From: Oscillospiraceae bacterium
Lineage (GTDB): Bacteria; Bacillota_A; Clostridia; Oscillospirales; Oscillospiraceae
Length of the DNA stretch: 14,374 bases
NCBI GenBank assembly: GCA_024690695.1
Contig: JAILOS010000016.1
Coordinates: forward strand, 1 to 14,374
Reading direction: 5' to 3'
The stretch's first letter is position 1; the number at the start of each line of letters is the position of its first letter. A program made the position numbers and the translations under genes. The notes under the pieces are model-generated. The model was not told the origin of the DNA. It made no database searches and saw only the letters and a program-made list of their open reading frames with translations. Positions 1 to 5,428 of this stretch are shown here, piece after piece.

Positions 1-932
1 GGAACTGCGACGCGGCGGCCGCGGCCGAGCTCGGCCGGCGCGCGGCGCAGGCGGGGCTGAAGCTGATCGTGGATTTTCACTATTCGGACTTCTGGGCCGA
101 TCCCGGCAAGCAGCGGGCGCCGAAGGCCTGGGAGGGCCTGAGCGCCGGAGAGAAGGCCGAGGCGCTGTATGCCTATACGAAGGACAGCCTGCGCCGGATC
201 CTCGAAGCCGGCGGCGAGGTGGACGTCGTGCAGCTCGGCAACGAGATCAACGGCGGCCTGTGCGGGGAGAGCGACTGGGCCTGCGTCGGGCTGCTGCTGG
301 ACGCCGGCTCCCGCGCCGTGCGGGAGCTCTGCCCCGGCGCGCGCATCGCCCTGCATTTCACCGACCCCCAGCGCGAGGGGGCTTACCGCCGGTACGCTGA
401 GACGCTGGAGGAGCTCGGCGCGGATTACGACCTGTTCGCCAGCTCCTACTATCCCTGCTGGCACGGCACGCTCGACGAGCTGACGGCGGCGCTGTCCGAG
501 GCGGCCGCGGCGAGCGGCCGGCAGGTCATGGTCATGGAGACCGCCTACCCCTATACCGAGGCGGATTCGGACTTTTTCGCCAACACGCTCGGCGCGGACG
601 CGGGCGAATACCGCCCCTTCCCCTATACCGTGGAGGGCCAGGCGGCGGCCGTGCGATCCGTGCTCGACGCGGTCCGGCGCACGGAGGGCGGCGCCGGGGT
701 CTGCTGCTGGGAGGGCGCCTGGATCGCCGCCGGCGGGGCGTCGTATGAAGAGAACCGTGCGAAGTGGGAGCGCTTCGGCTGCGGCTGGGCCGCGGGAGCC
801 GCCGGCGAATACGACCCGGACGCCGCCGATGCGCCCGGCGGCTGCGCGGTGGACAACCAGGCCTTCTTCGGCCCGGACGGCCGCGCGCTCGAGTCGCTGA
901 AGCTCTTCGGCGAGTTTCAAAACGGCGTTTGA
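1..932 (+). CDS. GH53 arabinogalactan endo-beta-1,4-galactanase (5' truncated by window edge)
   Basis: The reading frame is open from base 3 to the TGA at 930-932 (309 codons), so the start lies outside the window. GH53 enzymes cut beta-1,4-galactan side chains of pectin with a retaining mechanism on a TIM barrel. The barrel motifs are visible in order: VDFHYSDFWADPGKQ near the left edge, then QLGNEINGG with the acid/base Glu at 243-245, and VMETAYPYT with the nucleophile Glu at 537-539. The C-terminal AVDNQAFFGPDG segment is the usual end of the barrel, with no extra domain after it. Roughly the first 100 residues appear to be missing, so a signal peptide cannot be judged. The ORF call beginning with GTG at 69 is internal to the gene, because homologous sequence continues upstream of it. 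The family is clear; exact substrate is inferred. Confidence 0.93.
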   Translation, partial: NCDAAAAAELGRRAAQAGLKLIVDFHYSDFWADPGKQRAPKAWEGLSAGEKAEALYAYTKDSLRRILEAGGEVDVVQLGNEINGGLCGESDWACVGLLLDAGSRAVRELCPGARIALHFTDPQREGAYRRYAETLEELGADYDLFASSYYPCWHGTLDELTAALSEAAAASGRQVMVMETAYPYTEADSDFFANTLGADAGEYRPFPYTVEGQAAAVRSVLDAVRRTEGGAGVCCWEGAWIAAGGASYEENRAKWERFGCGWAAGAAGEYDPDAADAPGGCAVDNQAFFGPDGRALESLKLFGEFQNGV

Positions 933-1037
933 GCAGCCGCGCGGAACGGAAAAAGCGGCAGGAAGAGGACGCGCCGCATCAAGTCAAAACGTCCGCAGGA
1001 GCCCGGCCGCAGATTCCCGGCGGCCCGCCTCTCCGTA

Positions 1038-1059
1038 GGGGCGACCCTTGCGGTCGCCC
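1038..1059. repeat. Short GC-rich palindromic element
   Basis: GGGCGACC (1039-1046) and GGTCGCCC (1052-1059) form a perfect 8-bp stem with a CTTGC loop, preceded by CCGTAGG. The GTAGGGGCGACC form resembles dispersed intergenic hairpins common in GC-rich Clostridia. That similarity is from memory; copy number cannot be tested in one window. Confidence 0.5.
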
Positions 1060-1069
1060 GCCGTCCTTG

Positions 1070-1093
1070 CCTTCCCTGCCGCAGCGGGGAAGG
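1070..1093. repeat. Palindromic CCTTCCC/GGGAAGG element
   Basis: CCTTCCC (1070-1076) pairs with GGGAAGG (1087-1093) across a 10-nt GC-rich loop, and is followed by GGGGACCGCGTCAGCGGTGG. It sits about 10 bases after the preceding hairpin. This is non-coding and of dispersed-repeat type by appearance only. Confidence 0.45.
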
Positions 1094-1162
1094 GGGACCG
1101 CGTCAGCGGTGGATAAGGCCTCCTTCGCGCTGCGGCCGCCCGAAAAACCGAATATATAACGC

Positions 1163-1214
1163 AACAGTGAGACGAAAGCGGAAGAGACCGAATCCGTCTC
1201 ACTGTTTTGTTTGT
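1163..1214 (+). terminator. Rho-independent terminator downstream of the GH53 gene
   Basis: A perfect 12-bp stem pairs AACAGTGAGACG (1163-1174) with CGTCTCACTGTT (1195-1206), with a 20-nt loop, followed by a T-rich tail TTGTTTGT. It reads as a forward terminator. It lies about 230 bases after the GH53 stop, so the galactanase transcript may have a long 3' UTR containing repeat elements. Confidence 0.75.
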
Positions 1215-1226
1215 AAAATATGTCTC

Positions 1227-1252
1227 GTCATTCTGAGCGTCAGCGAAGAATC
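1227..1252. repeat. GTCATTCTGAGCG-type dispersed repeat
   Basis: The string GTCATTCTGAGCGTCAGCG leading into GAAGAATCT matches a short intergenic repeat type I recall from many unrelated bacterial genomes. It has no coding frame of note and lies just after the forward terminator. Only one copy is in the window, so calling it a repeat rests on recall. Confidence 0.5.
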
Positions 1253-1269
1253 TGCAGCGAAAAACCGGG

Positions 1270-1316
1270 AGGGGCAAGACGCCCCTGCGGGAGCGGGACG
1301 TCGAGGACGCCGTCCC
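1270..1316. repeat. Pair of adjacent short hairpins
   Basis: AGGGGC (1270-1275) pairs with GCCCCT (1281-1286) over AAGAC, and GGGACG (1295-1300) pairs with CGTCCC (1311-1316) over a 10-nt loop. The sequence then runs CCTACGGAG, whose reverse complement matches the CTCCGTAGG before the element at 1038. The two may therefore be opposite-orientation members of one repeat family. Confidence 0.45.
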
Positions 1317-1430
1317 CTACGGAGCCGCCGCAGCGCTTCCGCGAGACCGCGGGCGCCAAGTTCAGCGCCCCTGCACGATAAACTCCTCACGCCCAATCGA
1401 ATCCTCCCTGCCGTTTCCGCGCCGCGCGGC

Positions 1431-1460
1431 AAAAAAACTCCCCCGGAAAATCCGGGGGAG
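1431..1460 (-). terminator. Rho-independent terminator for the 6S RNA / DUF1292 unit
   Basis: Read on the minus strand, CTCCCCCGGA (1460-1451) pairs perfectly with TCCGGGGGAG (1447-1438) over a 3-nt loop and is followed by seven T residues (1437-1431). It is a compact, strong intrinsic terminator about 10 bases beyond the 3' end of the RNA candidate. Confidence 0.9.
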
Positions 1461-1469
1461 CCTCCCGCC

Positions 1470-1664
1470 GATGCCGTGTCAGCCCAATGATAACCTGCAC
1501 AGTTGAGCAGGTGGGTCGCCTAAGTTCTGTTTCGCTGCTTCCAACGTCCGGCTTGCGCCGGGAGGCCTGCAATCCGCAGATTCAAATCGGCATCCCTTAT
1601 AAGAGATGTGGGTTTATTGGGCCGCCGAGGTCTGAAAAGACGACACGCACACAGCAGGAAATCT
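1470..1664 (-). ncRNA. ssrS: Probable 6S RNA (SsrS)
   Basis: This minus-strand, non-coding stretch has the layout of 6S RNA, which mimics an open promoter and holds the sigma-70/A form of RNA polymerase. The 5' arm GCCCAAT (1622-1616) pairs with ATTGGGC (1488-1482), and an outer CGTGTC (around 1646) can pair with GACACG (around 1475), giving the long closing rod. An internal hairpin CATCTCT-TATA-AGGGATG lies at 1609-1592. The segments GCAGGCCTCC, GGAAGCAGCGAAACA and CTTAGGCGACCCACCTG match my recollection of clostridial 6S sequences. A possible -10 TAGAAT is at 1677-1672 but no good -35 is seen, so it could also be processed from the DUF1292 mRNA. RNase P RNA was considered and does not fit (no GAGGAAAGTCC motif). 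The ends are approximate. Confidence 0.7.
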
Positions 1665-1699
1665 TTCTTGCATTCTATCCTATGTCCGCGGCGGACGGC

Positions 1700-1993
1700 T
1701 TATTCCTCGCCGTCTTCGTCCTCGTCGTCGAAGAGCAGGACCATGAAATGCTCGTAGACGTCCTGGAGCTTCTCCTCCTCGTCGATGGACTCGAAAACCT
1801 CGTCGCCGTTCTCGTCCTCGACGACGCGCAGGATGATGATGCCGTAGTCCGGGTCGTTCTCGTCCATGTTCGCCGGCAGGAAGGCCGTGTAGGTCTCGCC
1901 GTTGTAGTCCATGGTGTCCAGGACCTCCAGCTCGAACTCCTGACCGTCGTCGTCCACGATGGTGATAAAATCACTGCCGAAATCTTCGCTCAT
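1700..1993 (-). CDS. DUF1292 family protein
   Basis: This 97-residue acidic protein starts MSEDFGSDFITIVDDDGQE and continues with a short beta-rich core (YTAFLPAN, GIIILRVVEDENGDEVFESI) and an acidic tail DDEDEDGEE. That pattern is the DUF1292 family, small cytoplasmic Firmicutes proteins of unknown function, often near ruvX/fur-type genes. The start is the ATG at 1993: AGGGAGG lies 9 bases upstream, and a sigma-A promoter lies just beyond it. An upstream in-frame ATG at 2053 is rejected because it falls inside the -35 box. The gene runs directly toward the 6S RNA with only about 35 bases between, so the two may share a transcript and terminator. The family assignment is firm; the function is unknown. 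Confidence 0.9.
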   Translation of the reverse strand: MSEDFGSDFITIVDDDGQEFELEVLDTMDYNGETYTAFLPANMDENDPDYGIIILRVVEDENGDEVFESIDEEEKLQDVYEHFMVLLFDDEDEDGEE

Positions 1994-2024
1994 ATCGTTG
2001 ATCCTCCCTTCGTTTTGTGCTTTT

Positions 2025-2053
2025 ATTGTAGCGCATAGCCGGGGAGAAATCAA
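2025..2053 (-). promoter_or_regulatory. Sigma-A promoter for the DUF1292 gene
   Basis: On the minus strand the -35 TTGATT (2053-2048) and -10 TACAAT (2030-2025) are separated by exactly 17 bases. Transcription would start near 2018, some 25 bases before the DUF1292 ATG. It sits between the DUF1292 start and the stop of the next minus-strand gene. Confidence 0.8.
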
Positions 2054-2078
2054 CAGTTTTATGCTGGAAAGGCGGCCC

Positions 2079-2432
2079 TCAGCTGCCGAGGTCTTCCAGC
2101 AGCTCCAGCAGCGCCCGCCGGTCGCTGACGGGGATGCCCCGTTCGAGCAGCGCCCGGTCGGCCGAGCGCAGCGTGCTCAGCTCGATGTCGGTGATCCGCT
2201 CCGGCTTCGCCCTGCGCCCGGCCGGACAGACCGCTACGAAGCCGTCCTGCCCGCGCAGAACGAACTCCGCTTCTTCGCCGGCGCTCTCCAGCGTGCGCAG
2301 CAGCTCCTCGGGCAGATCGCGCTCCCAGGCGGGGCGGATGCTCGCATAGGCGCGGCGCGCGGCCAGCGCGGCCGCCGCCATCAGACAGGCGAGCAAAAAA
2401 GATCGAACGCGGATGGCCCATCCCTCCTTCAT
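2079..2432 (-). CDS. Small membrane-anchored protein resembling BofC C-terminal domain
   Basis: The 117-residue product has a single N-terminal hydrophobic segment (about residues 11-25, FLLACLMAAAALAA), which could be a membrane anchor or uncleaved signal. A soluble domain of about 70 residues follows, carrying FVLRGQDGFVAV, then PERITDIELSTL and ADRALLERGIPVSDRRA. The flow 'open strand, glycine turn, VAV; T-DI; LP/L..AD..LL..GI.V' resembles BofC-C-like proteins of Clostridia; in Bacillus, BofC restrains the SpoIVB protease in sporulation. That role is inferred from a weak match. The start is uncertain: the perfect AAGGAGG lies inside codons 2-4 of the ATG at 2432, and no clear site precedes that ATG, so translation may begin a few codons downstream at a rare start codon. 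Possible alternative: an unrelated small exported protein. Confidence 0.65.
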   Translation of the reverse strand: MKEGWAIRVRSFLLACLMAAAALAARRAYASIRPAWERDLPEELLRTLESAGEEAEFVLRGQDGFVAVCPAGRRAKPERITDIELSTLRSADRALLERGIPVSDRRALLELLEDLGS

Positions 2433-2661
2433 CCGGGGCCGCGCCGGAGGAAAGCCCCCGCTCTCCGCGGCGCGCAGCCTTATTTTGCGCGCCCGGCCCG
2501 CGGATTATTCCAAGAACCTTTTCGGAAAAAATGTTAAACATACTTAAAATTTCATAAAATAGCTATCGGCGGTTGACAGTTTGTGATATAATTGCCAACA
2601 TCGGATAATATCCAGTCCGGCGCTTTGCGCGCCGGGCGCGGAAAGGAGCTTTGGAAGCGCC
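2433..2661. other. Divergent intergenic region between the BofC-like gene and the PBP gene
   Basis: The left half is GC-rich and has a hairpin GCGCGCA (2470-2476) / TGCGCGC (2486-2492) that would fall in the 5' UTR of the minus-strand gene. The right half (2520-2612) is AT-rich and holds the forward promoter elements. For the minus strand, AATAAT preceded by TGG near 2505 is a weak -10 candidate with no clear -35. Confidence 0.55.
2573..2592 (+). promoter_or_regulatory. Promoter elements of the PBP gene
   Basis: A perfect -10 TATAAT (2587-2592) carries an extended -10 TG at 2584-2585. A perfect TTGACA (2573-2578) lies only 8 bases upstream of it, too close to act as its -35. TTGACA could instead pair with CAACAT 17 bases downstream (2596-2601). 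The extended -10 start is the better guess. Confidence 0.6.
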
Positions 2662-4944
2662 GTGAGCAAACCCAAATCCAAGCCTAAAAAACAGAATCTC
2701 TTCGCCAGGGCCGCCAAGACCACCGTCACGCTGACGGTGGACACGGTTTCGGGCGCCGTCGTCGGCGTGTTCAAGATCCTCTGCTCGGCGCTGCTGATCC
2801 TGCTCGTCGCGGGCCTGCTTTTCGCGCTCATTTTCGCCTACTACGTGAAGACGAGTCTGACGCCGTCGCTCTCGCTGTCTCTGGAGGACTACCAGCTCAG
2901 CGAGTCCGGCGCGATCTATTACAAGGATTCCGCCGGCGTCTGGCAGGAGCTGGCCGTGCTCCCCGCCGATGAGGACCGCATCTGGGTCAGCTACGACGAC
3001 ATCCCCTGGTATATGGAAAAAGCCCTCGTGGCGATCGAGGACAAGCGCTTTTACGAGCACAAGGGCGTCGACTGGTACCGCACCGCCGGAGCCTTCGTGC
3101 ACATGTTCGGCCTGATGGACACCAGCTACGGCGGCTCGACCATCACCCAGCAGCTCATCAAAAACCTCACCGGCCACGACGACGTGACCGTGCAGCGCAA
3201 GCTCTCCGAGATCTTCCAGGCGCTGGAGCTGGAGAAGAAATACGACAAGAAGGAAATCATCGAGTGGTACCTCAACGCCGTGTATTTCGGCGAGGGCTGC
3301 TGGGGCGTGCAGACCGCGGCGCACACTTATTTCGGCAAGGACGTCCAGGACCTGACGCTGGCGCAGTGCGCGGCGATCATCGGCATCACCAATCAGCCCA
3401 CGCGCTACGACCCCTTCTATGACGAGCAGGCCAACAAGGAGCGGCAGGAGACGATCCTGCGCGAGATGTACACGCAGGGCTATATCGACTACGACACCTA
3501 TATCGAAGCGGTCAACGAGGACATCTCCGGCACCTTCGTGCGCGGCCCCGGCGAATTCAAGCCACAGGAGATCTACAGCTACTACGCCGAGGTCGTCATC
3601 GCCGACGTGATCGAGGATCTGATGCGGGAGAAGGACATCAGCTACGACACGGCCCGCCGCCTTCTCTACAACGGCGGCTATCGCGTCGAGTGCTGCCTCG
3701 ACCCGAACATCCAGGCCGTCGTCGACGCGATCTACACCGATCCCAGCCAGATGCCCGCCACCTGGAACTCCAGCCAGCAGCTGCAGAGCGCCGTCGTCGT
3801 CATGGAGCCCTACACCGGCAAGATCCTGGCGCTCAGCGGCGGCGTCGGGGAGAAGAACGCCAACTTCAACCTCAACCGCGTCTACTCCCAGCGCGCCCCC
3901 GGCTCCTCGTTCAAGCCCATCGCGTCCTACGGCCCGGCCGTCGAGCTGCGCGGCATGACGCCCAGCACCCTCGTCAACGACGACCCCGACATCCATCTGA
4001 GCGGGACGAGCTGGTATCCCCACAACGACAGCTACCAGAATCTCGGCGTCATCACGATCCGGGAAGCGCTCATCAACTCGCTCAACACCGTCGCCGCGCA
4101 GATCGTGGACAAGCTCGGCCCCGAGACCTGCTACAACTTCCTGCGCGAGCGCCTCGGCGTGACGAGCCTCGTGCCGGACGACGCGTCCTACGCGCCGATG
4201 GCGCTCGGCCAGCTCACCAACGGCATCACGACCCGCGAGATGGCCCAGGCCTACAGCGCCTTCGTCAACGACGGCGTCTTCACCTACTCGCGCACCTACA
4301 CGCGCGTGCTCGACCAGAAAGGGCAGGTCGTGCTGAACAACGAGCCGCGCACGATCGTGGCCTTCTCACCCAACTCGGCGCACGTCATGACCAACATGCT
4401 GCAGGACGCGGCCCACTACGGCACCGGCTACGAGGCCTGGATCGGCAACATGCCGATGGCCGGCAAAACCGGCACCTCCGGCAACAACTACGACCGCTGG
4501 TTCGTCGGCGTCACGCCTTATTACTGCTGCGCCGTCTGGACCGGCTACGACACGCCCGAGCGCATCTACGTCAGCGGCAATCCCGCCGCGCAGATCTTCA
4601 AGCGCATCATGCAGCCGATCCACGAGGGCCTCGCCTGGCGCGAATTCGCCTGGCCCTACCTGGGCGGCGACTCCCAGCTGTTCGGCGACCTGACCGAGGA
4701 GCTGAAGAAACAGGAGGAGGAAGAGCGCAGGAAGAAGGAAGAAGAGGAAAAGGCCCGGATGGAGGAGGAAGAGCGCAAGCTGCGCGAAGCCGAAGAGGAA
4801 GAGATGAGACGGCAGGAGGAGGAAGAGCGCAGACTCCGCGAAGAGGAGGAGCGCAGACGCCGGGAGGAGGAAGCGACCCCGACGCCGACGCCCGCTCCCA
4901 CCCCGACCCCGGCCCCGACGCCGGAGCCCGGAGCGGAGGGATAG
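2662..4944 (+). CDS. Class A penicillin-binding protein (PBP1A type) with charged coiled-coil and Thr-Pro tail
   Basis: The bifunctional enzyme polymerises lipid II glycan chains and cross-links stem peptides outside the membrane. Translation starts at GTG 2662 after GGAAAGGAG, with a rather long 13-base gap. Residues about 37-62 form the membrane anchor after a basic cytoplasmic tail. The GT51 domain (about 95-280) shows the catalytic Glu126 in EDKRFYEHKGVD, then GGSTITQQLIKN and EIIEWYLNAVYFG. The transpeptidase domain (about 375-650) shows SSFK with nucleophile Ser415, SLN at 473-475 and KTG at 602-604. All key residues are present. After residue about 675 come some 60 residues almost entirely Glu, Arg and Lys, predicted coiled coil, encoded by a repeated 16-mer, and then a TPTPTPAPTP run to the end. 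At 760 residues it is within the family range; the tail is the unusual part. Confidence 0.97.
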   Translation: MSKPKSKPKKQNLFARAAKTTVTLTVDTVSGAVVGVFKILCSALLILLVAGLLFALIFAYYVKTSLTPSLSLSLEDYQLSESGAIYYKDSAGVWQELAVLPADEDRIWVSYDDIPWYMEKALVAIEDKRFYEHKGVDWYRTAGAFVHMFGLMDTSYGGSTITQQLIKNLTGHDDVTVQRKLSEIFQALELEKKYDKKEIIEWYLNAVYFGEGCWGVQTAAHTYFGKDVQDLTLAQCAAIIGITNQPTRYDPFYDEQANKERQETILREMYTQGYIDYDTYIEAVNEDISGTFVRGPGEFKPQEIYSYYAEVVIADVIEDLMREKDISYDTARRLLYNGGYRVECCLDPNIQAVVDAIYTDPSQMPATWNSSQQLQSAVVVMEPYTGKILALSGGVGEKNANFNLNRVYSQRAPGSSFKPIASYGPAVELRGMTPSTLVNDDPDIHLSGTSWYPHNDSYQNLGVITIREALINSLNTVAAQIVDKLGPETCYNFLRERLGVTSLVPDDASYAPMALGQLTNGITTREMAQAYSAFVNDGVFTYSRTYTRVLDQKGQVVLNNEPRTIVAFSPNSAHVMTNMLQDAAHYGTGYEAWIGNMPMAGKTGTSGNNYDRWFVGVTPYYCCAVWTGYDTPERIYVSGNPAAQIFKRIMQPIHEGLAWREFAWPYLGGDSQLFGDLTEELKKQEEEERRKKEEEEKARMEEEERKLREAEEEEMRRQEEEERRLREEEERRRREEEATPTPTPAPTPTPAPTPEPGAEG
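4713..4830 (+). repeat. In-frame 16-mer repeat in the PBP tail
   Basis: The exact 16-mer GGAGGAGGAAGAGCGC occurs at 4713-4728, 4761-4776 and 4815-4830, encoding EEEER each time. The copies are 48 and 54 bases apart, whole codon numbers. It builds the charged coiled-coil segment and may vary in copy number between strains. Confidence 0.9.
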
Positions 4945-5035
4945 GCCGCGGAAGCTCGAAAACGGCACAGCGGTGGAGGAAAGACGCCGAAAAACGGCAA
5001 TTTCTTCCTCCCAAGTGGCACGAGACCCCGACAAC

Positions 5036-5064
5036 TTGACAAACTAACGGCATTGTGTTACAAT
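5036..5064 (+). promoter_or_regulatory. Near-consensus sigma-A promoter for the TTG-start gene
   Basis: TTGACA (5036-5041), a 17-base spacer and TACAAT (5059-5064) form one of the strongest promoters in the window. The predicted start near 5071 lies only about 20 bases before the TTG start codon, giving a short leader. Confidence 0.88.
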
Positions 5065-5091
5065 TCAGTTACACCAATGGAGGTGCTATCA

Positions 5092-5373
5092 TTGGCAAAG
5101 ATTCAGGAATATAAGGGACATCCCCTTCAGAGGAAAGACAACATCATCTATTACGGCAGCTTCGCGGACAAATACATCATCATGATGCAGGTCCTGGAGA
5201 CCAAAAAGGTCAAGGATCTGGACGTGGCGAGCAAGGTTTCCGTTCAGCTTCAGCTGACGGATCCGTCCATCAAATCCCGCGACCGCGTCGTAAAGAAGAG
5301 CGAGAAGGACGGGCTTTACGCCGCGCTCGACGTCGCCGTCGTGTGGCTGGAGAGGGCGCTCGCCGCGAGGTAA
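5092..5373 (+). CDS. Small conserved-looking cytoplasmic protein, function unknown
   Basis: This is a 93-residue soluble protein beginning (M)AKIQEYKGHPLQRKDNI, with segments IIYYGSFADKYIIMMQ, VSVQLQLTDPS and AALDVAVVWLERAL. It has no signal peptide, membrane segment, cysteine pair or catalytic motif I recognise. I have a vague memory of similar hypothetical proteins in clostridial genomes but no named family. The start is TTG at 5092: GGAGGTG (5079-5085) is correctly spaced from it, and the promoter -10 at 5059-5064 rules out the more upstream in-frame ATG-like starts at 5053 and makes the ATG at 5077 practically leaderless. It precedes the NlpC/P60 gene by 55 bases with no terminator between, so the two are probably cotranscribed. 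A real gene; function not assigned. Confidence 0.82.
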   Translation: MAKIQEYKGHPLQRKDNIIYYGSFADKYIIMMQVLETKKVKDLDVASKVSVQLQLTDPSIKSRDRVVKKSEKDGLYAALDVAVVWLERALAAR

Positions 5374-5428
5374 GAGCCGCGTTCCCGTTTTTCGAGCCTG
5401 CAAAAAAGAGAAAAAGGATCTGGTTCGT

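Larger units (their letters stand above)
933..1430. other. Gene-free interval between the galactanase gene and the minus-strand block
   Basis: No reading frame here has both a plausible ribosome binding site and protein-like composition. The frames open through it are GC-driven. What it holds is the forward terminator at 1163 and the hairpin repeats listed separately. The remainder, including 1320-1430, shows nothing I can name. Confidence 0.6.

Noticed and set aside
1470..1664. RNase P RNA, SRP RNA or tmRNA instead of 6S RNA
   Set aside because: The GAGGAAAGTCC core of RNase P, the SRP GGTG/GNAR tip and the tmRNA acceptor/tag layout are all missing.
1487..2038. 183-residue plus-strand open frame through the 6S and DUF1292 region
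   Set aside because: It is antisense to a recognisable protein family and to a structured RNA, and lacks a start signal.
2563..4023. 486-residue minus-strand open frame across the PBP gene
   Set aside because: The opposite strand has complete catalytic motifs and proper start signals; this frame has only low-complexity composition.
4975..5011. Hairpin GGAGGAA...GCCG-AAAAA-CGGC...TTCCTCC after the PBP stop as a terminator
   Set aside because: The inner stem is only 4 bp, the outer stem is separated by unpaired bases and there is no proper T run after it. Weak at best.
3690..5039. 449-residue plus-strand open frame overlapping the PBP gene in another frame
   Set aside because: Arg/Pro/Ala-rich shadow frame, no binding site, and it crosses the PBP stop and the next promoter.
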